NCBI GenBank assembly: GCA_963667675.1
Contig: OY763929.1
Coordinates: forward strand, 372,001 to 436,000
Direction: 5' to 3'
DNA length: 64,000 nt
From: G963667675 sp963667675
GTDB lineage: Bacteria > Chloroflexota > Dehalococcoidia > Lucifugimonadales > UBA3495
Positions 43,003-51,037 of this stretch are shown piece after piece (positions within the stretch are counted from its first letter, which is position 1; each line of letters opens with the position of its first letter). Under the pieces are notes generated by a model that was given only the letters and a program-made list of their open reading frames with translations, ran no database searches and had not been told where the DNA came from. A program made the position numbers and the translations under genes.

Positions 43003-43602
43003 ATGATTCAGGTCGAGGTGGCGCGAACTAACGAAGCGGACGCTCGGGAGCTACTTGAGCGGGTCCGTTCGGTACTGTTCGGAAGCTTCAGATTGGCGTC
43101 AGGCGAAGTAAGCGATTATTACTTCGATTCCAAGGAGTTGACTCTGGATCCGGAAGGCGCAGAGTTTGTCGCAGCGCAATTTTTGAAGAAAATAGACGAA
43201 GAGGGCATCGAGGTGGTCGGTGGCACCGCCTATGGTGCTATCCCCATCGTTTCCCATATATGCCTATATAGCAAAGTGAGAGGCGGTACATCGGTCCCCG
43301 CGTTCTATGTCCGTAGGGAGTCCAAAGGCCACGGAACCGACAAGATGGCAGAGGGCAAAATCCCCTCCTCCGGGGCTAGGGTCGCAATTGTAGATGACGT
43401 TGTGACCACGGGAAGGTCGCTGCTAGATGCCATCGAGGCGGCCGAGCAGCAAGGTTGCAGCGTTAGCAACGCCTTTGTCTTGGTGGATAGAGACGAAGGG
43501 GGCAGGGAAGAAGTGGAGCGGAGGGGCTACAAGTTTTGGGCGCTCTTCACCGTCGGTCGCACTGACCAGGGTGAGGTTATATTTCGGTTTAACGGGATCT
43601 AA
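43003..43602 (+). CDS. pyrE: Orotate phosphoribosyltransferase-like protein
   Basis: 199 residues. LFGSFRLASGEVSDYYFDSKELTLDPEG (PyrE N-terminal hood), GGTAYGAIPIV, FYVRRESKGHGTDKMAEGKIPSSGARVAIVDDVVTTGRSLLDAI (PRPP-binding VDDVVTTG). Converts orotate to OMP. Remote from other pyr genes. GGTAGGCGGGG is a modest ribosome site. The XRE operator upstream suggests individual regulation, so a salvage or conditional role is possible. Confidence 0.9.
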   Translation: MIQVEVARTNEADARELLERVRSVLFGSFRLASGEVSDYYFDSKELTLDPEGAEFVAAQFLKKIDEEGIEVVGGTAYGAIPIVSHICLYSKVRGGTSVPAFYVRRESKGHGTDKMAEGKIPSSGARVAIVDDVVTTGRSLLDAIEAAEQQGCSVSNAFVLVDRDEGGREEVERRGYKFWALFTVGRTDQGEVIFRFNGI

Positions 43603-43643
43603 CTACTTCCCACGACCCCATATCCCACCGTTCTAAGGGATGG

Positions 43644-44669
43644 CTATTCCTCGCCCGGCCCGAACAGTTGGGGCAGTTCCTCTATGCGGGCTTGGCCCGA
43701 CGCCGGCGGTTCCAACTCCAAGACTGCGCCGGGAACGGCGTTCTTAGTCCGCACGTAGGCCAGGGCGACGATCTCGCCGGTGGTGGGGATGACGGCTGCC
43801 GAGGTGACCCTTCCGACCGACCGTCCATCCTGGACCAAAGTTGTCCCCTGGGCGACTGCGACGCCGGGGTCAAAGGCAAGCTTCGCCAGGTATTTCTGCA
43901 CTTTGCGGTAGGTGTCCAGCCGGGCGATGACCTCCTGGCCGATATAGCACCCCTTGGCGAAGTCGATGCAGCCGATGAGGCCAGCTTCCAGCGGGTTAAA
44001 GTCGTCGCCCATTTCGGCTCCGTGCAACGGGATTCCGGCGTTGACGCGAGCCGCCTCGTAGGCCTCTGCACCGATGGGCGCAGCTCCCGCTTCTATTATG
44101 GCCCGTCGAACCTTGGCGGAGGCTTCCGCGGAGGCGAGGACGTAGTAGCCGGGCCAGGTGGGCAGTTGTGCAGAGACTATCAACGCCGTCTCGCCCCCTA
44201 TCAACGTTTCGACCGAGCCGTGGAGAGGGACATCGCCCAGGGACAACCCTGCGGCGGTCTCCAGGGGAGCCCGGGACTCGGGGCCATATAAACCAAACAT
44301 GGCCGTGGAGCCGGAGACGTCTTCCACCGTAAGGTCCTCGAGGATGGTGTACTTGTCCAGCCATTCAATCACCGGCTGCTGGAGGCCGGGGCTGGTGAGC
44401 AGAAGCACGTGGTCGCCGGTGTTGAGGACCGTGATCAGGTCCAAGATGCGTCCGCGGTCGGTGGTTAGGATCGTCGGCGCGCCTTCCCCTGGCTGCAGGT
44501 CGATGACCTTGTTGGTGGACAGGCGGTTGAGCAGGTCCAGGGCGTCGACTCCGCTGGCCTTCAGCCGCCCGTGGTGCCCAGCGTCGTAGATGGCGGCGGC
44601 GCCGGTGAGGGCCAGGTACTCCTCAGCCGCGGCGGATTGGGCCTTTAGCGCCGAACGTTGTGCTGTCAT
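43644..44669 (-). CDS. ygfZ: YgfZ/GcvT-domain folate-binding protein
   Basis: 341 residues with GcvT-like fold but the YgfZ signature KGCYIGQEVIARLDTYRKVQK around the conserved Cys. N-terminus AAAIYDAGHHGRLKASGVDALDLLNRLSTNKV; lacks the T-protein substrate loop. YgfZ supports Fe-S enzyme maintenance with folate. It sits next to the A-type Fe-S carrier on the same strand, which fits. Confidence 0.9.
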   Translation of the reverse strand: MTAQRSALKAQSAAAEEYLALTGAAAIYDAGHHGRLKASGVDALDLLNRLSTNKVIDLQPGEGAPTILTTDRGRILDLITVLNTGDHVLLLTSPGLQQPVIEWLDKYTILEDLTVEDVSGSTAMFGLYGPESRAPLETAAGLSLGDVPLHGSVETLIGGETALIVSAQLPTWPGYYVLASAEASAKVRRAIIEAGAAPIGAEAYEAARVNAGIPLHGAEMGDDFNPLEAGLIGCIDFAKGCYIGQEVIARLDTYRKVQKYLAKLAFDPGVAVAQGTTLVQDGRSVGRVTSAAVIPTTGEIVALAYVRTKNAVPGAVLELEPPASGQARIEELPQLFGPGEE

Positions 44670-44750
44670 GGCTTCCTCGCGGTCACTCTACCAAAAACGC
44701 CGCCTCGACGTGAACGAAGGCGGCGTCAGTTATTCCCTGGCGGCGGGGGT

Positions 44751-45107
44751 TTAAACGCTGAAGGAAGTGCCGCAGCCGCAGGTCTTTTTGGCATTGGGGT
44801 TGGAGAACACAAAGCCCTTGCCGTTGAGGCCGTCGGAGAACTCCAACTCGGTCCCCACCAGGAAGATGTAGCTCTTCTTGTCTACCATCACCTTGACGCC
44901 GTGCTGCTCCACGATCTTGTCGCTGGGCAGCTCCTGGTCGGTGATGGAGAGGTCGTAGGTAAGGCCGGAGCAGCCGCCGCCCTTGACCGCAACGCGGACG
45001 CCGACGTTTTCGGTGATGCCGTCTTTGCCGGCAAAGTACCTTATCTTCTCGGCGGCCTTTGCGCTAATGGCAACGCCCAGTTCCACGCCATCCTGTGTGA
45101 TCGGCAT
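44751..45107 (-). CDS. erpA: A-type iron-sulfur carrier (HesB/IscA/ErpA family)
   Basis: 118 residues. GVRVAVKGGGCSGLTYDLS (first Cys), then CGCGTSFSV (CxC pair) at the C-terminus: the three conserved Cys of A-type carriers. ELEFSDGLNGKGFVFSNPNAKKTCGCG is classic. Whether it is ErpA- or IscA-like cannot be told. Lies upstream of ygfZ in the same direction, 81 bases apart. Confidence 0.93.
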   Translation of the reverse strand: MPITQDGVELGVAISAKAAEKIRYFAGKDGITENVGVRVAVKGGGCSGLTYDLSITDQELPSDKIVEQHGVKVMVDKKSYIFLVGTELEFSDGLNGKGFVFSNPNAKKTCGCGTSFSV

Positions 45108-45232
45108 AACGGCTCCCTTGAGAGTAACGTCCGATGAATTCGGTCAAGCTAGGGAAAAGGCTATTGTAGCGGCGGGCGAGAAGGGAAGTCAAGATAACCC
45201 ATGCGGATCCTAGGGCATAAGCGCCCCTCGCG

Positions 45233-45262
45233 TTGACCTTCGCCGCCGCGGCGTGAGATAAT
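45233..45262 (+). promoter_or_regulatory. ssrA promoter
   Basis: TTGACC (45233-45238), 18-bp spacer, GATAAT (45257-45262), 12 bases before the tmRNA 5' end. Confidence 0.7.
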
Positions 45263-45273
45263 GAGATAGCAAT

Positions 45274-45630
45274 GGGGACGCGTGGGTTCGACAGGAGCGT
45301 CTCGTAGCCGATTGCAAGCCGAGGACGCCATCACCCTCGTTAATCCAGGTGGCAGCCAATAACTGGCGATCGTGAATTCGCTCTAGCCGCCTAAAGTGTG
45401 GCTACGTCTGCCCCCAGCTATTCCCGGAGGAAGGGGAGCAGGCGCCAAAAGTCCGGGATGCGGTTGCCTCGACGCCGATAAGTAGTGACCAAAGTCAAAT
45501 CGGCTGGCCTTTCGGGAATTCTGCCGGCGGAAGCTCCGGAGGGCGAGTAACAAACCACCGGACAAGCTTGTAGCATATCGAGCTAGGGGGCCTTTTGGAC
45601 GGGGAGTTCGACCCTCCCCCGTCTCCACCA
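45274..45630 (+). ncRNA. ssrA: Transfer-messenger RNA (tmRNA)
   Basis: About 357 nt. The 5' end GGGGACG..GGGTTCGACAGG and 3' end GGGGAGTTCGACCCTCCCC..CGTCTCCACCA form the tRNA-Ala-like domain; GGGGACG pairs with CGTCTCC with one G-U, and CCA is encoded (45628-45630). The resume frame GGC GAT CGT GAA TTC GCT CTA GCC GCC TAA (45365-45394) gives the tag GDREFALAA, ending in the hydrophobic LAA degron. The resume codon GGC (Gly) replaces the usual Ala. Rescues stalled ribosomes with SmpB, not in the window. Confidence 0.96.
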
Positions 45631-45643
45631 ACACCGGGAACCA

Positions 45644-45681
45644 GCCGCCTTGGACTAAGCACAGTCCAAGGCGGCTTTTTT
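45644..45681 (+). terminator. ssrA terminator
   Basis: GCCGCCTTGGACT (45644-45656), loop AAGCAC, AGTCCAAGGCGGC (45663-45675), then six Ts. A 13-bp perfect stem. Confidence 0.95.
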
Positions 45682-45704
45682 GTATAGTCGTCGAGCCGGT
45701 TTCG

Positions 45705-45734
45705 TTGACCGTGATACGGCGGCATACCTATAAT
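45705..45734 (+). promoter_or_regulatory. Promoter of the NHL-repeat gene
   Basis: TTGACC (45705-45710), 18-bp spacer, TATAAT (45729-45734): the same -35 and spacing as the ssrA promoter. A GCCGAT/ATCGGC hairpin (45770-45787) lies in the leader. Confidence 0.65.
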
Positions 45735-45834
45735 GCCAGCGTGTGACAGGTACGCTCAGCGGACTTGATGCCGATTTTATTATCGGCGCCAGGCGGGAGA
45801 CATCTCGCGAACGCCGGGCAAGAAGAGGCGGGCC

Positions 45835-46872
45835 ATGCTGACGGAAACGGTCGCCGGCCGCACCTATGACTACAGCCACAACGTGGGTCAGGGCGCTTCG
45901 ACGGGCCCGGGGTTCTACTTCGGCGTGGACTTGGCCCTGGGCACAGACGGAAGGGCCTACGTGGTCAACCGAGGCAACGGCGCCGGGTTGGGGCAGCGGG
46001 TCACCATGTTGGACCTGGGCGGCCAGGCCGGCGAGGAAGAGTACATCGGTGAGTTCGGCAGCTTTGGCGACGGCGCGGGGCAGTTTATCTGGCCGGCGGG
46101 CATCGCCATCGACTCCCGGGGAACCGTGTACGTGAGCGACGCCTGGCTGAACCGGGTCTCGGTCTTTGACAATGACGGCAACCTGCTGCGTTGCTGGGAC
46201 GCAGTACAGGACGGCGACGGCAGGCCCAACGGCATCAGCAGCATCGCCATCGACGCTGAAGACACCCTGTACATCACCGACGGCCGCAGCCACAAGGTTC
46301 GAATGTTCACCACCGACGGTCGCTTCCTGGGCGCCTGGGGCCGCAAGGGCAACGGGGAAGGCGAACTGGACTCCCCTTGGGGCATTACCGTTGACGGCGA
46401 AGGCTTCGTGTTCGTGGCCGACAATCGGAACCACCGGGCGCAGAAGTTCACTAGGGACGGCGATTTCGTTGCCGAGTTCGGACAGCCGGGCGAAAAGAAA
46501 GGGAAGTTGACCTGGCCCAACGACGTGGCCGTGGACCCCGATGGCGACGTGTACGTATGCGACTGGAGCAAGAACGCCTGTGGCCTGGGCCGCGTCCAGA
46601 TCTTTGATGCTCAGGGACGGTTCCTGACCAGCCTGGCGGGCGACGCCCAGCAGCTCTCCAAGTGGGGCCAGATGACCGTGAAAGCGAATCCCGACTACAT
46701 GAAGCGTCGCCGGGAAGTCCGCAGCACCGAGCCGGAGTGGACCTTCGCCCAACCCACCGCGGTGGTATTCGACGCCGCCAACAGCCGCTTGCTGGTCATG
46801 GACACCCAGCGCAGCCGGGTGCAGATATACAACAAGCTGTCGGGCTACCTGGTGCCGCAGTTGAACCTGTAG
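45835..46872 (+). CDS. NHL-repeat beta-propeller protein
   Basis: 345 residues, about six NHL blades: FGSFGDGAGQFIWPAGIAID, VYVSDAWLNRVSVFD, GISSIAIDAEDTLYITDGRSHKVRMF, WGITVDGEGFVFVADNRNHRAQKF, WPNDVAVDPDGDVYVCDWSKN. No signal peptide, so cytosolic as annotated. Comparable to peptidyl-alpha-hydroxyglycine lyase-like or Vgb-like propellers; substrate unknown. Confidence 0.88.
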   Translation: MLTETVAGRTYDYSHNVGQGASTGPGFYFGVDLALGTDGRAYVVNRGNGAGLGQRVTMLDLGGQAGEEEYIGEFGSFGDGAGQFIWPAGIAIDSRGTVYVSDAWLNRVSVFDNDGNLLRCWDAVQDGDGRPNGISSIAIDAEDTLYITDGRSHKVRMFTTDGRFLGAWGRKGNGEGELDSPWGITVDGEGFVFVADNRNHRAQKFTRDGDFVAEFGQPGEKKGKLTWPNDVAVDPDGDVYVCDWSKNACGLGRVQIFDAQGRFLTSLAGDAQQLSKWGQMTVKANPDYMKRRREVRSTEPEWTFAQPTAVVFDAANSRLLVMDTQRSRVQIYNKLSGYLVPQLNL

Positions 46873-46919
46873 ACGGGGTTCCCCCGGCGGGCCGTATTCG
46901 CCCTGGACGGGTATTATTG

Positions 46920-46949
46920 TTGACAATCAAGTTGGCAGGCTTTTATTGT
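46920..46949 (+). promoter_or_regulatory. Likely promoter of the reductive-dehalogenase-domain gene
   Basis: TTGACA (46920-46925), 18-bp spacer, TATTGT (46944-46949), about 50 bases before the ATG at 47003, which has GGGGAGGAAG upstream. Confidence 0.5.
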
Positions 46950-47002
46950 TCTAGTAACTTCCAGAGTATTCGCGGCTCTAGATCTCTTGGGGAGGAAGTA
47001 TC

Positions 47003-48280
47003 ATGCTGAAGATTGGCCACGAGGTAACGAGGCCCGGCAAAGCCTACGGCGACGCCCCGGTAACCATTGCGGTGCCGGAAGAGCTGGAAACCGCGCCCGG
47101 CATTCCGACCAACGACCGTGAGGTGGACTGGTACGCCAGGGAACACCCCCTGGAAAGCCCGATCAAGTCGGAGCGGGCCTCCGGCGACTGGTCCGGCACT
47201 CTTCGGGACTCCAACCCCGAGATGCGGGCGATTCGCAAAGAGCACCACAGGCTGGACGAAAAGCTGGTGGCCTCGGGGCGGGCGACGGCTACATTGGGGC
47301 CGACGGTCGAACCCACCGGGGAAGACGTTACCGAATTAATCCGGGACAGGGCCAAGCAGTTGGGCTACCTGGAAGTGGGTTTCACCGCCTACGACATCCG
47401 CTACGAGTACCAGTCCAAGCGCGGCTTTACCGAGCTCCCCACGGCCATCTGCCTGATGTACGAGCAGGACTACGAGGCCACCCAGACCATTCCCAGCCTG
47501 CACGCCGAGATCGTCCACTCCAGCACCTACAGGACCGAGGCGGCGGCCGGGTTGGAACTGGGCGACTTCATTCGATCGCTGGGCTACCGCGCCCACGTCA
47601 TCCACCCCAACGACTCCACCGGCCCCATAATTCCCATGTTCATCAACGCCGGCATGGGCCAGTTGGGCGCCTGCGGCTACCTGCTCACTCCCCACGAAGG
47701 CGCCAGGGGCCGCCTGATGATGGTAACCACCGATGCCAAGGTCACCTACGACCAGCCGGTGGACTACGGCATACACGCCTTCTGCCAAGTGTGCCAGGTC
47801 TGCGTGAACCGGTGCCCCGGCCGGGCCCTGATGCGGGACAAGATTTGGTGGCGGGGAATAGAGAAGAACAAGCTGTACTTCAAGCGCTGCCGGCCGGTGA
47901 TGGCCCGTTACCTGGGTTGCGGCGTCTGCATGAAGGTTTGCCCCATCCAAAAATACGGCATGAAGAACGTGATGGAGCACTATGCCGAGACAGGCCAGGT
48001 GCTGGGCAAGGGCACCCACGACTTGGAGGGCTACACCCTGGAACACAAGGGCTACTTCGGGCCAGGCGAGATGCCGGTTTTCGACCGAGACTTCTTCAGT
48101 TCGATGCCCCAGGGGGACTACAGCGAGTGGGCCTTCACCCAGTTCAAGGAAAGGGCGGTTGCGGCAGGCGGCATTGTAAGCGACGAGTTGCTGGCCAAGT
48201 TCAAGGAAGACCTGATCGTGGCCATGCGCAAAGAGCACGACGACGTCGAGCTATCAGGCCAGACCGGCGACTACGTCTAG
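47003..48280 (+). CDS. Cytosolic reductive-dehalogenase-domain (RdhA-like) iron-sulfur protein
   Basis: 425 residues. Two 4Fe-4S motifs: CQVCQVCVNRCP (C261, C264, C267, C271) and CGVCMKVCP (C306, C309, C313). The preceding domain (VTELIRDRAKQLGYLEVGF, INAGMGQLGACGYLLTPHEGARGRLMMVTTD) is the cobamide-binding nitroreductase-like fold shared by RdhA and QueG. No Tat signal and no RdhB anchor gene, so it resembles catabolic cytosolic RdhA or the uncharacterised marine Chloroflexota RdhA-like proteins. Neighbours do not reveal a substrate. Confidence 0.88.
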   Translation: MLKIGHEVTRPGKAYGDAPVTIAVPEELETAPGIPTNDREVDWYAREHPLESPIKSERASGDWSGTLRDSNPEMRAIRKEHHRLDEKLVASGRATATLGPTVEPTGEDVTELIRDRAKQLGYLEVGFTAYDIRYEYQSKRGFTELPTAICLMYEQDYEATQTIPSLHAEIVHSSTYRTEAAAGLELGDFIRSLGYRAHVIHPNDSTGPIIPMFINAGMGQLGACGYLLTPHEGARGRLMMVTTDAKVTYDQPVDYGIHAFCQVCQVCVNRCPGRALMRDKIWWRGIEKNKLYFKRCRPVMARYLGCGVCMKVCPIQKYGMKNVMEHYAETGQVLGKGTHDLEGYTLEHKGYFGPGEMPVFDRDFFSSMPQGDYSEWAFTQFKERAVAAGGIVSDELLAKFKEDLIVAMRKEHDDVELSGQTGDYV

Positions 48281-48393
48281 CGCCCCTGCTCCCGGCGTGA
48301 CAGGCATAATGCGGCCGATGCTCTTTCTCCCAGTCCCGCGCCTGCGGGTCCTACGGCAAGGCTTGACCAGGGCACACAGCGGGAGTCGGTTTC

Positions 48394-49656
48394 ATGGTTA
48401 AAGCGAGTCACGAGCTAGACCTGTTGGGTCAGGCCAACGTCGACTTCGAGGAGCGGGTCAACATCCCGCGGCTGAAGAAGGAGCGCCTACAACGGCTGCA
48501 GGCGGAGATGGCCAAGGCCGGCCTGGGGGGAATGCTTTTCTTCGACCCGATACTCATTCGCTACGCCACCGGCGTGAGGTATCCGGGGATATATGCAATG
48601 AGGGGCATGTTTCACTATGTAATTGTTCCCCAGAAAGGCGCTCCGTACATCCCAGAGGACCACTACGACGACACTCCCCTGGGAGGGCAGGGGGGCCTTG
48701 CCGAGTCGGACCGGAGGCGCAAGAGGGGCAGCATCTGGGAATTCCTGCCCTGCGGGCGCAACGTGCCGGAGGCGGCCCGTATGTGGGGGGAGACGGTGCG
48801 GGAGCAGTTGAACGAGCTGGGCATCTATGGGGAGCGGCTGGGCATCGACCGCCTGGACTACTACGGCGGCGAGGCCTTGAAGACCCAGGGGGTCGCGGTC
48901 GCCGACGGCCGGGTGCCCGCGATGAAGGCCCGGTCGATAAAGACCGTGGACGAGATAATGCTGATCCGGCAGGCCTGCGCCATCGCCGACGTGGCCATCA
49001 CCCGGACCCGGGACGCCATCGAGCCGGGAGTTACCGAAAACAAGCTGTTCGCCATCCTGACCGCGACCAACCTGGAGTTCGGCGGGGAGAACATGGACTC
49101 CCGCATGTTGGCGTCGGGGGACAACACCAAGCCGTGGTCGACCAAGAGCGCCAGCAGCGACAGGATGGTGCGGCCCGGAGACCTGGTGGCCTACGACACC
49201 GACATGATGGGACCCATGGGGTACTTCGCCGACATATCCCGCACCTACCTGTGCGGCGGCGGCAGGCCCAGCGAAGAGCAGATGGACGCCCATAAACTGG
49301 CCTACGACTTCATATACGAGTCCATGGAACTGTTCAGGCCAGGCATGAGCTTCCAGGAGATTGCCGAGAAGTGCCCGCCGTATCCCCCGGAGTACAGGGA
49401 CCAGAGGTACGAGGTCATAGCCCACGGCGCCGGCATGTGCCAGGAGTGGCCCGCGATATACTGGCCGGACCAGAGCTGGGGCGGTTTCGGCAACGACCCC
49501 GACGTGTTGGAGGAGGGCATGGTGCTCAGCATCGAGGGACTGGCCGCCAAGGCCGGGGGCCGGGAGAGCGTCAAGCTGGAGGAGCAGGTCTTGATTACGG
49601 CCAACGGGCCGGAGCTTCTGTCCCAGGCGCCGTTCGACGAGCGGTTGCTGACGTGA
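48394..49656 (+). CDS. M24/DddP-like metallohydrolase, copy 1
   Basis: 420 residues. N-terminal creatinase-like domain (MLFFDPILIRYATGVRYPG), C-terminal pita-bread domain. Metal ligands: D268, D270, D280 (YDTDMMGPMGYFADISRT), H344, and Glu in SIEGLA and KLEEQVL. The spacing and the C-terminal KLEEQVLITANGPELL follow DMSP lyase DddP more closely than Xaa-Pro dipeptidases. The position equal to the DddP catalytic Asp (six after the His) is Q350 (HGAGMCQEWP). Preceded by GGGAGTCGGTTTC. Likely a peptidase-fold hydrolase or lyase of unknown substrate. Confidence 0.88.
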   Translation: MVKASHELDLLGQANVDFEERVNIPRLKKERLQRLQAEMAKAGLGGMLFFDPILIRYATGVRYPGIYAMRGMFHYVIVPQKGAPYIPEDHYDDTPLGGQGGLAESDRRRKRGSIWEFLPCGRNVPEAARMWGETVREQLNELGIYGERLGIDRLDYYGGEALKTQGVAVADGRVPAMKARSIKTVDEIMLIRQACAIADVAITRTRDAIEPGVTENKLFAILTATNLEFGGENMDSRMLASGDNTKPWSTKSASSDRMVRPGDLVAYDTDMMGPMGYFADISRTYLCGGGRPSEEQMDAHKLAYDFIYESMELFRPGMSFQEIAEKCPPYPPEYRDQRYEVIAHGAGMCQEWPAIYWPDQSWGGFGNDPDVLEEGMVLSIEGLAAKAGGRESVKLEEQVLITANGPELLSQAPFDERLLT

Positions 49657-49732
49657 AGCCAGGGTTACTCGCACCGGCTGCCCTGGGCGAGAGGCCATGG
49701 ATTGACTAGAACACACCGTAGGAGGCGGCTTC

Positions 49733-50992
49733 ATGGTTAAAGCCAGGCACGAGCTAGACCTGCTGGGGCAGGCCAACGTCGACTTCGAGGAGAGGGTCAA
49801 TATCCCTCGGCTGAAGCAAGAGCGCTTGCAGCGCCTGCAGGCGGAAATGGCCAAGGCCGACCTGGGAGGGATGCTGTTCTTCGACCCGGTGCTCATTCGC
49901 TACGCCACGGGCCGCAGGTCCCTGGGCATATACGCGATGAGGGGCATGTTTCACTACGTAATCGTGCCCCAGGAAGGCGAGCCGTACATCCCTGAGGACC
50001 ACTACGACGACACCCCCCTGGAAGGCCAGGGAGGATTCGCCGAGTCGGACCGGCGGCGCAAGAAGGGCAGCGTCTGGGAATTCCTCCCCTGCGGGCGCAA
50101 CGTGCCCGAGGCGGCCCGGATGTGGGGAGAGACGGTGCGGGGGCAACTGACCGAGTTGGGCATCTACGGGGAGCGAATAGGCATCGACCGCCTGGACTAC
50201 TACGGTATCGAGGCCTTGAAGGCCCAGGAAATTCCAATTGGCGATGGCCGGGTGCCCTCGATGAGGGCCCGGTCGATTAAGACCGTGGACGAGGTAATGC
50301 TGATCCGGCAGGCCTGCGCGGTAGCGGACATAGCCATCACCCGGACCCGGGACGCCATCGAGCCGGGGGTTACCGAAAACAAGCTCTTCGCCGTCCTCAC
50401 CGCCACCAACCTGGAGTTCGGCGGGGAGAACATGGAAGCCCGCCTGCTGGCGTCGGGAGGCAATTCCAATCCGTGGGCCATGAAGACCTACAGCGACCGG
50501 ATAGTGCGGCACGGCGACCTGGTGGCGTTCGACACCGACATGTCCGGCCCCATGGGGTACTACGCCGACGTGTCCCGCACCTTCCTCTGCGGCGACGGAA
50601 AGCCCAATGCGGAGCAGCTTGAAGCCTACCAGGTGGCATACAACTTCATCCGCGAGGTCACGCCCCTGTTCAAGCCAGGCATGAGCTTCCCGGAAATCGC
50701 CGAGAAGGCCCCCAGGCTGCCGAAAGAATACCTGGAGCAGCGGTACGACGTGATAGCCCACGGCGACGGCATGTGCAACGAGTGGCCGACCATCTACTGG
50801 CACGACCAAAGTTGGAGCGGCTTCGGCAACGACCCCGACGTGCTGCAAGAGAACATGGTGATGAGCATCGAGGGCCTGGGCAGCAAGGTCGGAGCGCGGG
50901 AGAGCGTCAAACTGGAGGAAGAGGTCTTGATCACTGCCAACGGCCCGGAGCTTCTCTCCAAGGCGCCATTTGACGAGCGTTTCCTGACCTGA
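49733..50992 (+). CDS. M24/DddP-like metallohydrolase, copy 2
   Basis: 419 residues, nearly collinear with copy 1 from MVKARHELDLLGQANVDFEERVN to KAPFDERFLT. Same metal set (FDTDMSGPMGYYADVSRT, H343, SIEGLG, KLEEEVL). The DddP catalytic Asp position is N349 (HGDGMCNEWP). TAGGAGGCGGCTTC lies just before the ATG, almost the same leader as copy 3, so the duplication included the ribosome site. 76 bases after copy 1. Confidence 0.88.
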   Translation: MVKARHELDLLGQANVDFEERVNIPRLKQERLQRLQAEMAKADLGGMLFFDPVLIRYATGRRSLGIYAMRGMFHYVIVPQEGEPYIPEDHYDDTPLEGQGGFAESDRRRKKGSVWEFLPCGRNVPEAARMWGETVRGQLTELGIYGERIGIDRLDYYGIEALKAQEIPIGDGRVPSMRARSIKTVDEVMLIRQACAVADIAITRTRDAIEPGVTENKLFAVLTATNLEFGGENMEARLLASGGNSNPWAMKTYSDRIVRHGDLVAFDTDMSGPMGYYADVSRTFLCGDGKPNAEQLEAYQVAYNFIREVTPLFKPGMSFPEIAEKAPRLPKEYLEQRYDVIAHGDGMCNEWPTIYWHDQSWSGFGNDPDVLQENMVMSIEGLGSKVGARESVKLEEEVLITANGPELLSKAPFDERFLT

Positions 50993-51037
50993 CCACTGGG
51001 AAGATTTCTACCAGGAAACACCGTAGGAGGCGGTTTC

